From positions 3,162,001 through 3,226,000 of the forward strand of contig NZ_CP109430.1 of assembly GCF_036250735.1 (NCBI RefSeq): DNA of 64,000 nt. The letters run 5' to 3'. The notes below the pieces were generated by a model that did no database searches, was not told the DNA's origin, and worked only from the letters and a program-made list of their open reading frames with translations. Position numbers and translations under genes: made by a program. This document shows, piece by piece, positions 9,004 through 18,101 of the stretch. This DNA comes from Streptosporangium sp. NBC_01495. Lineage in GTDB: Bacteria; Actinomycetota; Actinomycetes; Streptosporangiales; Streptosporangiaceae. Every line of letters begins with the position of its first letter. Positions within the stretch are counted from its first letter, which is position 1.

Positions 9004-9217
9004 TCAAAGGCTTTTCGCGATACACCGGCTTCTCCCAAGGGCGCCCGCCGAGCTCCAGGGCGCCGGTCGGGTGGCCGGGCCGTCGCCGTTCGATCAGGTG
9101 GCCGGTGAACGCATCGCCCCGGACCACCCGAACACCGGCAGGCGCGGTGCGTCCGATCCTGACATCGGGGTCGCCCGGCCGGTTCTCCGATGGAGACCGG
9201 AACCCGGGCCGACCGGG

Positions 9218-9265
9218 CGGTGGTTCCCGGCCCCGCCCTCCGGAGGGCGGGGCCGGGAACCACCG
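9218..9265. terminator. Long perfect hairpin downstream of glgC
   Basis: A 48-base perfect inverted repeat with no loop mismatch (arms of 24 bases meeting at 9241/9242, GC-rich). It lies 92 bases past the glgC stop on the minus strand and before the TetR promoter region, so it probably ends the glgC transcript. There is no U-tract, which is common for actinobacterial terminators. The rest of 8972-9356 holds the operator and no gene I can support. Confidence 0.7.
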
Positions 9266-9356
9266 GTGAACCGGATCGGGAACCGGCGGCGGGCCAGGCT
9301 CCGGGGCGGTGCTCGACGACGCGGGGCCTGGGGGCGTTCGGCCACGCGGGCCCGGG

Positions 9357-10583
9357 TCAGCGTTCGACGATCTCGTTCTTGCCGATGACGACGATGCCGC
9401 CGCTGGTCACCGCGAAGCGGCTGCGGTCGTACTCCAGGTCGAAGCCGATCCTGGCGCCGTCCGGGATGATCACGTTCTTGTCGATGATGGCCTTGCGGAC
9501 GATGGCGCCGCGGCCCACCTTCACGTTGCCCATCAGGACCGAGTCCTCGACCTGGGAGTGGGAGTGCAGCACCACGCCGGGGGAGAGGATGGAGCGCTCC
9601 GCCAGCCCGCCGGAGACGATCGCGCCCGCGGAGACCAGGGAGTCGATCGCCCTGCCCACCCGGTCGCCGTCGTTGTGCACGAACTTGGCCGGGGGAAGCG
9701 GATCGTGGCCGGTGTAGATGGGCCACCGGCTGTTGTAGAGGTTGAAGACCGGGTGCGCCGAGATGAGGTCCATGTGGGCCTCGTAGTAGGCGTCGAGCGT
9801 TCCGACGTCCCGCCAGTAGCCTCGGTCGCGCTCGGTGGAGCCGGGCACGATGTTGTCGGCGAAGTCGTAGACCTCCGCGCTGCCCGACTTCACCATCATC
9901 GGGATGATGTTGCCGCCCAGGTCGTGCTTGCTGGTCGGGTCGAGCGCGTCCTCCCGGAGCGCGTCGAGCATCGACTGGGTCTTGAAGACGTAGTTGCCCA
10001 TTGACGCGTAGACCTGGTCGGGCGCGTCGGGCAGGCCCACCGCGTCCTTCGGCTTCTCGCGGAAGGCCGTGATCTTGCGCCCGGCCGGGTCGGTCTCGAT
10101 GACCCCGAACTGGTCGGCGAGCGACAGCGGCTGCCGGATCGCGGCCACGGTCACCTCGGCTCCGCTGTCGATGTGCTGCCGCACCATCTGCCGAGGGTCC
10201 ATGCGGTAGATGTGGTCGGCGCCGAACACGATGACGTGGTCGGGCATCTCGTCGTAGATGAGGTTCAGGTTCTGGAACAGCGCGTCGGCGGAGCCCGAGA
10301 ACCAGTGGGGGCCGAGGCGCTGCTGGGCCGGGACCGGCGTGACGTAGTTGCCGAGCATCGCCGACAGGCGCCATGTCCGGGAGATGTGCCGGTCGAGACT
10401 GTGGTTCTTGTACTGCGTCAGCACGACGATCTGGAGGTAGTGACCGTTGGCGAGATTGGACAGTACGAAGTCGACAAGCCGGTATATCCCCCCGAAAGGC
10501 ACCGCAGGCTTCGCTCGATCAGCTGTCAGAGGCATGAGCCTCTTACCTTCTCCACCGGCGAGCACGATCGCGAGGACTCTCAT
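9357..10583 (-). CDS. glgC: Glucose-1-phosphate adenylyltransferase (ADP-glucose pyrophosphorylase)
   Basis: GlgC makes ADP-glucose from glucose-1-phosphate and ATP for glycogen and maltosyl-phosphate synthesis. The 408-residue protein starts [20 protein letters not shown], the nucleotidyltransferase signature. It has [12 protein letters not shown], the sugar-phosphate-binding FREKP, and a C-terminal left-handed beta-helix ([35 protein letters not shown]). It is divergent from the glycosyltransferase gene at 10632 with only 48 bases between them. That is the arrangement of mycobacterial glgC/glgM (Rv1213/Rv1212c). Confidence 0.97.
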   Translation of the reverse strand: MRVLAIVLAGGEGKRLMPLTADRAKPAVPFGGIYRLVDFVLSNLANGHYLQIVVLTQYKNHSLDRHISRTWRLSAMLGNYVTPVPAQQRLGPHWFSGSADALFQNLNLIYDEMPDHVIVFGADHIYRMDPRQMVRQHIDSGAEVTVAAIRQPLSLADQFGVIETDPAGRKITAFREKPKDAVGLPDAPDQVYASMGNYVFKTQSMLDALREDALDPTSKHDLGGNIIPMMVKSGSAEVYDFADNIVPGSTERDRGYWRDVGTLDAYYEAHMDLISAHPVFNLYNSRWPIYTGHDPLPPAKFVHNDGDRVGRAIDSLVSAGAIVSGGLAERSILSPGVVLHSHSQVEDSVLMGNVKVGRGAIVRKAIIDKNVIIPDGARIGFDLEYDRSRFAVTSGGIVVIGKNEIVER

Positions 10584-10631
10584 AGGTGGACCTTAACCTG
10601 ATGAACAGGGATGAAACACTAGGCTGATCGC

Positions 10632-11822
10632 ATGCGAGTGGATCTACTGACCCGTGAATATCCCCCCGACGTCTACGGAGGGGCGGGAGTTCACGTCGAA
10701 TACCTCGCCCGGGAGTTGCGCAGGCTCGCCGACACCCGGGTCCGCTGCTTCGGAGCGTCACGACCGGAGGAGGGCGTCGCGGCCTACCGGGTGCCCGGTG
10801 GCCTGGAGACGGCCAACGCCGCGCTGCAGGTGCTCGGGGTCGACCTGGAGATGGCGGCCGGCTGCGAGGGTGCCGACCTGGTCCACAGCCACACCTGGTA
10901 CGCCAACTTCGCCGGCCACGTCGCCAAGATGCTGTACGGGACGCCCCACGTGGTGACCACGCACAGCCTGGAGCCGCTGCGGCCGTGGAAGGCCGAGCAG
11001 CTGGGCGGCGGTTACACGCTGTCATCGTGGGCCGAGCGCGGCGCGCTGGCCACCGCCGACGCGATCATCGCGGTCTCCGAGGGAATGCGCCGCGACGTGC
11101 TGGCGAGTTATCCGGAGATCCCGCCGGAGAAGGTCACGGTGATCCACAACGGGATCGACACCGGCGAGTACGCCCCCGACCGGGGCACCGACGTCCTGGA
11201 GCGGCACGGCATCGACCCGAGCAGACCGTACGTCGTCTTCGTGGGCCGCATCACCCGGCAGAAGGGCCTCGTCCACCTGCTCCACGCGGCGCGCGACTTC
11301 CACCCCGACGCCCAGCTGGTGCTCTGCGCGGGCGCGCCCGACACGCCCGAGATCGCCGCCGAGGTGACCGCGCTCGTGCGCGGGCTCGACCGCGAGGGCG
11401 TCGTCTGGATCTCGGAGATGCTTCCCCGCCCCGAGGTGATCCAGATCCTCACCCACGCGACCGTGTTCGTCTGCCCCTCCGTCTACGAGCCGATGGGCAT
11501 CGTGAACCTGGAGGCCATGGCCTGCGAGACCGCCGTCGTGGCCACCGCCACCGGCGGCATCCCCGAGGTCGTGGCCGACGGCGCGACCGGCCTGCTGGTC
11601 CCGATCGACCAGACCGCCGACGGCACCCCGCGCGACCCCGACGCCTTCGCCGCCGCCCTCGCCGAGCGGGTCAACCGGCTGCTGGCCGACCCCGCCCTCG
11701 CCACCCGGATGGGTGAGGCCGGACGGATCCGCGCGGTGGAGCACTTCTCCTGGGAGCGCATCGCCGAGCGGACGATGGAGCTCTACCGGCGGGTCGCCCG
11801 CGGGGAGACGCCGGTCTCCTGA
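10632..11822 (+). CDS. glgA: GT4 glycogen synthase, Corynebacterium family (alpha-maltose-1-phosphate synthase type)
   Basis: The 396-residue GT4 enzyme uses ADP-glucose. It has VYGGAGVHVEYLARELR at the N-terminus, HSHTWYANF, VFVGRITRQKGLVHLL and the donor-site block EPMGIVNLEAMACETAVVATATGGIPEVV. In mycobacteria the orthologous GlgM joins ADP-glucose and glucose-1-phosphate into maltose-1-phosphate for the GlgE pathway; annotation pipelines usually call it glgA. The divergent glgC next door supplies its donor. Which acceptor this enzyme prefers cannot be read from sequence. Confidence 0.93.
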   Translation: MRVDLLTREYPPDVYGGAGVHVEYLARELRRLADTRVRCFGASRPEEGVAAYRVPGGLETANAALQVLGVDLEMAAGCEGADLVHSHTWYANFAGHVAKMLYGTPHVVTTHSLEPLRPWKAEQLGGGYTLSSWAERGALATADAIIAVSEGMRRDVLASYPEIPPEKVTVIHNGIDTGEYAPDRGTDVLERHGIDPSRPYVVFVGRITRQKGLVHLLHAARDFHPDAQLVLCAGAPDTPEIAAEVTALVRGLDREGVVWISEMLPRPEVIQILTHATVFVCPSVYEPMGIVNLEAMACETAVVATATGGIPEVVADGATGLLVPIDQTADGTPRDPDAFAAALAERVNRLLADPALATRMGEAGRIRAVEHFSWERIAERTMELYRRVARGETPVS

Positions 11823-11842
11823 CGGTTTCCGCGAGGGAGTTC

Positions 11843-12208
11843 CTAGGCGGTGATGAAATGCAGGATCACGTTGTGCACGTGATGCGCCTTGTTGTCGCCC
11901 CGGAACTCCACCTCGTAGGTGTGGGTGCCCACGTGGATGGCGATGGCCCCCGACGAGAAGAACGAGCCCGCGAACGACTTGTTGCTCACCACGCTCACCG
12001 CGGAGACCTTGCTGTAGGGGATGCTCGTGATGGCGACCTTCTTGCCGACGAACGACTTGTCCTGCACGATCACACGCCTGTCGGTGAGCCCCAGGAAACC
12101 GGTGCCCGTGCCGATGGCGTCGTAGACGGCGATGATCTGCTCGCCGGGCATGAGGCCGCTCTCGATCTGCTGGTACTGCTCCTTGCGGTCGTACACAACC
12201 TGGGCCAT
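11843..12208 (-). CDS. Bacterial PH-domain protein
   Basis: The 121-residue protein (MAQVVYDRKEQYQQIESGLM...) matches the bacterial pleckstrin-homology-like fold. It begins with a helix, then GEQIIAVYDAIGTGTGFLGLTDRRVIVQDKSF and the strand pair KKVAITSIPYSKVSAVSV typical of bPH domains, and ends with an amphipathic helix. Such proteins often bind membranes or are stress-induced, but no specific function is known. ATG 12208 is chosen because homologous N-termini of this type start near here. It is convergent with glgA and divergent from pgeF. Confidence 0.8.
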   Translation of the reverse strand: MAQVVYDRKEQYQQIESGLMPGEQIIAVYDAIGTGTGFLGLTDRRVIVQDKSFVGKKVAITSIPYSKVSAVSVVSNKSFAGSFFSSGAIAIHVGTHTYEVEFRGDNKAHHVHNVILHFITA

Positions 12209-12292
12209 GACGCTCGCGATCTCTCGGGGGATCTGTGTCTCTGTGAAACGAACGTCCCGGGGACCGGGTTCCTGGGCGGGTAAGGTCGGCCC

Positions 12293-12991
12293 GTGAACTT
12301 TCAGATGAGGATCACCGATCGTCATGGCGGCGTCAGCGCCGATCCGTACGGCAGCCGCAACCTCGGGGGCATGTGCGGCGACGAGCCGGACGCGGTCGCG
12401 GCGAACAGGGCCAGGACGGCCGCCGAGTTCGGCCTGGAGCGGGTCGTGTTCATGCGGCAGGTCCACAGCGCCGACGTCCGCTACGTCAGGGAACCGTTCG
12501 GCGACGACCCGCCGCCGCTGGACGGGGTCTGCACCGACGTGCCCGGCCTCGGCCTGGCCGCGCTCTGCGCCGACTGCGCGCCCGTCCTGCTGGCCGAGCC
12601 GGGGGCCGGACTCGTCGGTGCCGCGCACTCGGGCCGGGTCGGCACCATGTCCGGCGTGGTCACGGCCCTGGTCGAGGAGATGGCCGGGCGCGGCGCGGAC
12701 CCGGCGAGGATGACCGCCCTGATCGGCCCGATGGCCTGCGGCACCTGCTACGAGGTCCCGGCCGAGATGCGTGACGAGGTCGCGGTGATGCTTCCCGAGG
12801 CGTGGTCGATCACCCGCCAGGACACCCCGGCCCTCGACCTGCGGGCCGCGATCACCTCGCAGCTGGGCAAGGCGGGCGTCGGGGAGATCACCCACGACAC
12901 CCGCTGCACCATCGAGAGCGCCGACCTGTTCTCCCACCGCAGGGAGGGCACGACCGGCAGGTTCGCGGGCTACGTCTGGCTGGAGCCCTGA
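12293..12991 (+). CDS. pgeF: Peptidoglycan editing factor PgeF / YfiH-type copper polyphenol oxidase family
   Basis: The 232-residue protein shows the family signature residues: FMRQVHSADV, the metal-site ADCAPVLL, AAHSGRVG and ALIGPMACGTCYEV. PgeF family enzymes (YfiH, LACC1-like) have multicopper-free oxidase, nucleoside-phosphorylase and peptidoglycan-quality roles depending on species. The usual AAHAGW is AAHSGR here, and the C-terminal RCTI..ADLFSHRREG matches the conserved DLYFSHRRDG-type end. Start is GTG 12293. In many actinobacteria pgeF lies beside ftsZ; here it stands alone, so it may be a paralogue of the division-cluster copy. Confidence 0.85.
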   Translation: MNFQMRITDRHGGVSADPYGSRNLGGMCGDEPDAVAANRARTAAEFGLERVVFMRQVHSADVRYVREPFGDDPPPLDGVCTDVPGLGLAALCADCAPVLLAEPGAGLVGAAHSGRVGTMSGVVTALVEEMAGRGADPARMTALIGPMACGTCYEVPAEMRDEVAVMLPEAWSITRQDTPALDLRAAITSQLGKAGVGEITHDTRCTIESADLFSHRREGTTGRFAGYVWLEP

Positions 12992-13075
12992 GCGGCCCTC
13001 ACCCCGGTTCGGGCCCGCGTACGGGAAGGGCCGGCCCCGGTCGCGTACGGGGCCCACCGGCCGACGTGGCGCCGA

Positions 13076-13483
13076 TCATGACGTGACGCGCTCCAGCACG
13101 ACCACGGGGATCTCCCGGGTGGTCTTCTTCGTGTACTCGTCGTAGGCGGGCCAGGCCGCGGTCATGATCGACCACATCTCCGGCTTCTCCTCGGGCGTGG
13201 CGGTGCGGGCCCTGGCCCTGAACCGGTCACCCAGCACCTGCACCTCGACCTCGGGGTTCTCCTGGAGGTTGAGGTACCACAGCGGCGGCTCGTCGGAGCC
13301 TCCCTTGGAGGCCACGACGAGAAGGTCGTCGCCGTGGCGCTGGTAGATGAGCGGGCTGGTCCGCGGCTCGCCGGACCTGCGGCCGATGGTGGTGAGCAGC
13401 AGGGCGGTGGTGCCCTGCCACTCGTGTCCTTCGGCGCCGTCGGTCGCCTGATATCTCTCGACGTGCTCTTTTCCGAACAACAT
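13076..13483 (-). CDS. Deazaflavin (F420)-dependent nitroreductase-family oxidoreductase
   Basis: The 135-residue protein is a compact split-barrel of the DDN/Rv3547 type: LLLTTIGRRSGEPRTSPLIYQRHGDDLLVVASKGGSDEPPLWYLNLQENPEVEVQV. That stretch is the F420-binding hallmark of the family (TTGRKSG..R..PL, ASkGG...p.WyhNL). The family reduces quinones or activates nitroimidazoles with reduced F420. ATG 13483 is internal to a longer open frame but is the family start. It is convergent with pgeF across an 84-base gap. Confidence 0.92.
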   Translation of the reverse strand: MLFGKEHVERYQATDGAEGHEWQGTTALLLTTIGRRSGEPRTSPLIYQRHGDDLLVVASKGGSDEPPLWYLNLQENPEVEVQVLGDRFRARARTATPEEKPEMWSIMTAAWPAYDEYTKKTTREIPVVVLERVTS

Positions 13484-13549
13484 GATCTATCCCCTCTGAC
13501 AACTACGCAGGTCATTACCCCTCAGAGGGGACTCGTCACACCGGATCGA

Positions 13550-14386
13550 TCAATCCGCCGACAGAACGCTCCCGTAGGCGCGGGCGGCCAGGTCCGCGAT
13601 CAGATCGTGCGCGCCGAGAACGTCGGCGCACTCGGCCCCGACCTCCTCTGCCGCCGCGCTCGCGAGCCCGGGGGGCGCCTCCGGGCCCAGGAGACAGGGG
13701 GACAGGGCGATGCGCTGGGCGCCGATGTCGCGAAGCCGACCGGCCGCGTCGGCCACGGCGGGCGCGCTGTCGAGGGAGGCGACCAGGACGGGCAGGGTCA
13801 GCCGCGAGGCCAGCAGCACCGCCGTCGGCTGCGCCTCCGCCGCCGCGCCCTCGCCGCCGACGGTGGCGAGGATGACCGCGTCGACCGGGCTGGAGACGTT
13901 GAGCAGCCGCATCCGGTCGGCCCGCGCCAGGCTTCTCTCCGACAGGCGGATGTGCAAAGCCTCGGCGAGCAGCGGGTGCGGCCCCAGGGGGTCGGTGACC
14001 GTCACCGAGACCTTGCTGGAGGCGACCGCCGCGGAGATCAGCCGGTCGGCGACCGGGTGCGGGCCGGTCAGCAGCGGCACCACGATGGCGGCCGTGGCGT
14101 CCTCGGGGCGTTCCCTGGCCGCCGCCTCCAGCTCGGAGGTCAGCTCCTTGCCGTCCTCGCCGAGCGCGGCCAGGCGGACCTGGATCTGTGGATTGTCCCC
14201 CCGGATGAGGGCCGCGAGCTCCGCGGCTGTGCCGGAGGCGTCGCCGAGCGCGGCCAGCACCAGTGCTGGTGCCTCGGGCGGGAGCTGGGAGGGCACCGGC
14301 CTGCGGTGCCTTCCGGAGGGCCGCACCGGGCGCCCTCGTACGGGGAGGATGGGACTCTCGCTCACATGCGCGGACTCTAGGGCCAT
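13550..14386 (-). CDS. CbiX/SirB-like sirohydrochlorin chelatase family protein
   Basis: The 278-residue protein has two CbiX-like half-domains: PALVLAALGDASGTAAELAALI with AIVVPLLTGPHPVADRLISA in the first, and VLLASRLTLPVLVASLDSAP with RIALSPCLLGPEAPPGL in the second. Active CbiX/SirB chelatases insert cobalt or iron into sirohydrochlorin through two histidines. The GHGS motif at the first strand is LGDASG here, so one ligand looks lost while PHPVAD keeps the other. It may be a diverged member without classic chelatase activity. ATG 14386 follows GGGAAG. It is co-oriented with a GNAT but separated by 162 bases. Confidence 0.75.
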   Translation of the reverse strand: MALESAHVSESPILPVRGRPVRPSGRHRRPVPSQLPPEAPALVLAALGDASGTAAELAALIRGDNPQIQVRLAALGEDGKELTSELEAAARERPEDATAAIVVPLLTGPHPVADRLISAAVASSKVSVTVTDPLGPHPLLAEALHIRLSERSLARADRMRLLNVSSPVDAVILATVGGEGAAAEAQPTAVLLASRLTLPVLVASLDSAPAVADAAGRLRDIGAQRIALSPCLLGPEAPPGLASAAAEEVGAECADVLGAHDLIADLAARAYGSVLSAD

Positions 14387-14548
14387 TTGACACTTCCCGT
14401 GACCGGAAACGGCAGCATTTCCGTCACAACATTCTGAAAAGGCGAGCCTCGGGGGTGGGGTCCCCCGCCTCCGAGGCGGGTCCGAGGCCGGTCCGCGACC
14501 GGATCACGGCTGGTTCACGGCCGGTTCACGACGGGGAAACCTGTCAGA

Positions 14549-15106
14549 TCAGACGTCACGGTGGCCCTCCCATTCGTCTTCCAGTGCCGAGTGCACGATG
14601 GAGTCGCGCCAGGCCCCGCGGGCCCGTACGTGGTGCCTGATCCTGCCCTCCTCGACCATCCCGGCGACCAGCATCGCCAGCTGGGCGGCGGTGTTGGCGG
14701 GGGAGCGGGCCCCCCAGATGCGGTGCAGGCGCAGATCGCGGAAGCCGAACGTCAGGATCAGCCGGATCAGGTCGGTGCCGATGCCCCGGCCCCAGTGGTC
14801 GGGACGGAGCCCGAGGCCGATCTCCGCGCTGTGCGGGTGGTCGGCCTCGATGTGCAGCCGGGCGACGCCGAAGGCCTCGCCGTTGTCGAGGTCGGTCACC
14901 GCCAGCACGTAGAGACGCCGCGGCTCGACCTCCGAGCACTTGATCGCCTCGATGATCGTTTCTTCGACCTCCTCGCGCGTGCGGGGGTCGAACGGCAGAT
15001 GCTCGGTGGCCGTCGGGTCACCGTATACGGCATGCAGGGCGTCCACGTCGTCGATGGTGATTTCCCTGAGCCGGAGTCTCTTGCCCGAGATCTCAACGTG
15101 GCGCAT
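14549..15106 (-). CDS. GNAT-family N-acetyltransferase (RimJ/RimL-like)
   Basis: The 185-residue protein opens with RLRLREITIDDVDALHAVYGDP and has the acetyl-CoA-binding RPDHWGRGIGTDLIRLIL (Q/RxxGxG/A type), then HRIWGARSPANTAAQLAMLVAGM, which is typical of RimJ/RimL-like enzymes. The substrate could be a ribosomal protein N-terminus or a small amine. The region downstream (14387-14548) contains a GC-rich inverted repeat at about 14450-14480 that may act as terminator. Confidence 0.9.
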   Translation of the reverse strand: MRHVEISGKRLRLREITIDDVDALHAVYGDPTATEHLPFDPRTREEVEETIIEAIKCSEVEPRRLYVLAVTDLDNGEAFGVARLHIEADHPHSAEIGLGLRPDHWGRGIGTDLIRLILTFGFRDLRLHRIWGARSPANTAAQLAMLVAGMVEEGRIRHHVRARGAWRDSIVHSALEDEWEGHRDV

Positions 15107-15320
15107 GCGCAGACGCTAACGTCTCGGAGGTTCCACGGCTAGAGATCTTTCCGGTAAGCGGACATACCATCATTTTAGTGATCTTATACGCACGGCTTCG
15201 CGTGTGCCCAGGCCCAGAGTTCCTGTGCCCCCACTCAGGCGAGCACGGCCTCGCGTGTGCGCGGGCCCGGACACCTACCGTCCCGCGTACGTCCGGCCCC
15301 GCGCGCGCACGGGGCCGGGT

Positions 15321-16349
15321 TCACTTCGCCGGGACGACGAGGTCGGAGTTGCCCGGAGCGTAGACGGTGATGCCGTCGGGGAGGGCGTTCAGCTTGTCGA
15401 TCTCGACGCAGGCACGGCACTTCCGGTAGCTCTCCTGGAGCTCCTTGTTCGCCTTGGCCTCGCCCTTGGCCAGCGCGACCGACGCCTTCGCGTCCGCCTC
15501 GGCCTGCCTGATCTTCGACTCGGCCTCGACGTCGGCCTGCGAGGCCCGCGCCGCGGCCTCGGCGATCCCCGCCTGGGCGACCTGGGTCTTGTTCACCGCG
15601 GCCTGGATCTCGGGCGGCAGCGTCACCCGGACCAGCGTGAACCGCAGGCCGGTGAAGAAACGGCCGCCGAGCAGCTGCTCCAGGTCGCGCTCCAGCAGCT
15701 GGTTGATGCCGTTCTGGGCGCGGGTGATGGAGGCGTTGCTGTCGATGACGGCGGGGACGGCGGGGGCGGCCTTCTTGTTGGAGGTCGTCTGCACCAGAGA
15801 GCAGGAGGAGAGCAGCTCGGCGCATTCGGCGGCGCCGATCTGGCTGCGCAGGGCGTTGTAGATCACCGGTCGCACGGACTGGATGAAGAACGCGTTCCAT
15901 CCCTCGTCCCCGTCCCACGCGTAGCGGGACTCGCCGTCCTGGCCCAGATAGGTGCGGGTGCCGTACCTGTCGTCGAAGCGCTTGAGCATCTCCTGGTCGA
16001 GGTTGAGCGTGAAGTAGAGAGTGCCCTCGATACCGAGGTTCACCCCGTCGGAGCTCGGCACGGTCACCTCGTCCACGCCGCTGGCGCTGGCCCGCTTGGC
16101 GTCGGTGGTGATGGTGTAGATCCGCTGCTGGGAGGGGTAGGAGTGCACCGACGACCACAGGCCGACCCAGGTGAGCCCGGAGTCGGGCGGGATGACCTGC
16201 CGGATCCCGGAGTCGTCCAGCGGGCCGCCGTCCCTGACGACGGCCACCTGACCCGGTTCGGTGCGTTCGAAGCCGCCTCCGACGCTGATCAGGGCGATCA
16301 CCGCGATGACCGCGAAAACCACGGCGGCGACGCTTTTTCCGATGGACAT
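15321..16349 (-). CDS. SPFH/band-7 (stomatin/prohibitin-like) membrane protein
   Basis: The 342-residue protein has one N-terminal membrane anchor (SVAAVVFAVIAVIALISV) followed by a prohibitin-homology domain. The domain includes FERTEPGQVAVV and, later, a charged Ala/Glu/Lys-rich coiled coil (AEAAARASQADVEAESKI to AKGEAKANKELQESY) that drives oligomerisation. SPFH proteins organise membrane microdomains. ATG 16349 is preceded by AAGGAGGA, which fixes the start although the frame is open far upstream. The C-terminal YRKCRACVEIDKLNALPDG contains a CxxC of unknown use. Confidence 0.9.
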   Translation of the reverse strand: MSIGKSVAAVVFAVIAVIALISVGGGFERTEPGQVAVVRDGGPLDDSGIRQVIPPDSGLTWVGLWSSVHSYPSQQRIYTITTDAKRASASGVDEVTVPSSDGVNLGIEGTLYFTLNLDQEMLKRFDDRYGTRTYLGQDGESRYAWDGDEGWNAFFIQSVRPVIYNALRSQIGAAECAELLSSCSLVQTTSNKKAAPAVPAVIDSNASITRAQNGINQLLERDLEQLLGGRFFTGLRFTLVRVTLPPEIQAAVNKTQVAQAGIAEAAARASQADVEAESKIRQAEADAKASVALAKGEAKANKELQESYRKCRACVEIDKLNALPDGITVYAPGNSDLVVPAK

Positions 16350-16584
16350 GTAGATCCTCCTTGGGGGGCGGGCACCGGAGGCCGGTGGCCGGGGATGGCC
16401 GTCCCCGGCCACCGGCCCGCCCGGCTTCCCTTCGTGGCGGGCTCTGGCGGTTCCTAACGTGCTCCAACGGACTTTGACGAGTCGGCGGGCCGGTGAGTTC
16501 GGTGAGATGTCCGAAAAGCCGGGTGGTTCTGGATTTTGGGGGAAACCGTGGCCGCCGGGGAGGGCCGGTGGCCACGGAGGTGAC

Positions 16585-17979
16585 TCAGGCGTCCCGGGAA
16601 GCGGTCCCCGTGCGCGTTCCCGGGTCGCCGTCACGGGCGCTTCCGGCGATGTATTCGGCGTCTCCGGCGTCTCCGGTGATGTCTCCGGCGGCGGCGCCGT
16701 CGAGAGTGCCGGGGAGGTCGTCGTCACGCGTCCCGGGAGCCATGGCCAGGCCCACCGTGGTGACGGCCAGCGCGGCGACCACGTAGAGCGAGATGGCGAG
16801 GGTGCCGCCGAACCGGTCGAACAGCCACAGCGCGATGATCGGGGCGAGGGCGCCCCCGAAGATCCCGGCGACCTGGTAGCCCATGGAGGCGCCGCTGTAG
16901 CGCAGGCGGGTGCTGAACAACTCGGCGATGAAGGCCGCCTGGGGCCCGTACATCGCGGCGTGGCAGGCCAGCGCCACGACCGAGGCCAGCGCGATCACCG
17001 GGAAGGACCTGGTGTCGAGCAGGGGGAAGAAGGCGAACACCCAGACCGCGGCCCCGATCACGCCCGCCAGATAGACCGGGCGGCGGCCGACCCTGTCCGA
17101 CAGTGCGCCGAACAGCGGGATCAGGAAGAGCTGGAAGGCGGAGCCGATCAGCACCGCGTTCAGCGCGACCCCGCGTTCGAGCCCGAGGGGACCGGTGACG
17201 TAGGCCAGGACGTAGGTCACGAAGATGTAGAAGGCGACATCCACACCGATGCGCGCGAAGCCCGCGGAGACCAGTGCGCGCGGGTGCGTGCGCAGCACCT
17301 CCACCAGCGGCATCCGCGCCTTCGCGCCCGCCCGCTCGACCTGGGCGAACAGCGGCGACTCCACGATCCGCAGGCGGATCCACAGACCCACGACCACCAG
17401 CGCGCCCGACAGCAGGAACGGCACCCGCCATCCCCACGACAGGAACGCCTCCTCGGGAAGCGTCGCGGACATGACCCCGAGCACGCCCGCCGCCAGCAGG
17501 TTTCCCGCGGGCACGCCGACCTGCGGCCAGCTCGCGTTGAACCCGCGCCGGCGGGGGTCGCCGTGCTCGATGGACATCAGCACGGCCCCGCCCCACTCGC
17601 CGCCCAGGCCGAGCCCCTGCACGAAGCGCAGGGTGACGAGCAGCAGCGGGGCGGCCACGCCGATGGTGGCGTAGCCGGGCAGCAGGCCGATCAGGAAGGT
17701 GGCGACGCCCATCAGCAGCAGAGTCACCACCAGCACGTTCTTGCGGCCGACCCGGTCGCCGAAGTGGCCGAACACGATGCCGCCGAGCGGCCGCGCGACG
17801 AACCCGATCGCGTAGGTGAGGAACGCCAGCAGCGTGCCGGTCAGCGGTTCGAAGGTGGGGAAGAAGAGCTTGTTGAAGACCAGCGCGGCGGCCGAACCGT
17901 AGAGGAAGAAGTCGTACCACTCCAGGGAGGTGCCGACCAGCCCGGCCACAATGACCCGCCTGGTCTGGGAGCTTGCCAT
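16585..17979 (-). CDS. MFS transporter, metabolite:H+ symporter (MHS) type
   Basis: The 464-residue protein has twelve predicted membrane spans. MHS-subfamily features include SLEWYDFFLYGSAAAL in TM1, the cytoplasmic signature GHFGDRVGRKNVL, and RFVQGLGLGGEWGGAVL in TM4. MHS proteins carry carboxylates such as shikimate, citrate, alpha-ketoglutarate or proline betaine. The last 45 residues are a repetitive Gly/Asp-rich cytoplasmic tail. It is divergent from the GntR regulator at 18102, which probably controls it. Confidence 0.93.
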   Translation of the reverse strand: MASSQTRRVIVAGLVGTSLEWYDFFLYGSAAALVFNKLFFPTFEPLTGTLLAFLTYAIGFVARPLGGIVFGHFGDRVGRKNVLVVTLLLMGVATFLIGLLPGYATIGVAAPLLLVTLRFVQGLGLGGEWGGAVLMSIEHGDPRRRGFNASWPQVGVPAGNLLAAGVLGVMSATLPEEAFLSWGWRVPFLLSGALVVVGLWIRLRIVESPLFAQVERAGAKARMPLVEVLRTHPRALVSAGFARIGVDVAFYIFVTYVLAYVTGPLGLERGVALNAVLIGSAFQLFLIPLFGALSDRVGRRPVYLAGVIGAAVWVFAFFPLLDTRSFPVIALASVVALACHAAMYGPQAAFIAELFSTRLRYSGASMGYQVAGIFGGALAPIIALWLFDRFGGTLAISLYVVAALAVTTVGLAMAPGTRDDDLPGTLDGAAAGDITGDAGDAEYIAGSARDGDPGTRTGTASRDA

Positions 17980-18051
17980 CGCATGCGCTCCTTAGCTTCT
18001 TGTGGGGATGTCCCGTGAGCCAGCTTCTTGCTGTGGTCCCCATCAACATAA

Positions 18052-18068
18052 GAATCGTTCAACAATTC
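18052..18068. promoter_or_regulatory. Candidate GntR/FadR operator
   Basis: The 17-mer GAATCGTTCAACAATTC is an imperfect palindrome (two mismatched pairs, centre at 18060) in the 122-base gap between the MFS gene and the divergent GntR gene. Its AT-rich half-sites stand out against the GC-rich surroundings. A FadR-subfamily regulator commonly binds such a site to control itself and its divergent transporter. Confidence 0.6.
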
Positions 18069-18101
18069 GACAATAGGTTTGTTTGATGATTTCTTGGGGG
18101 C

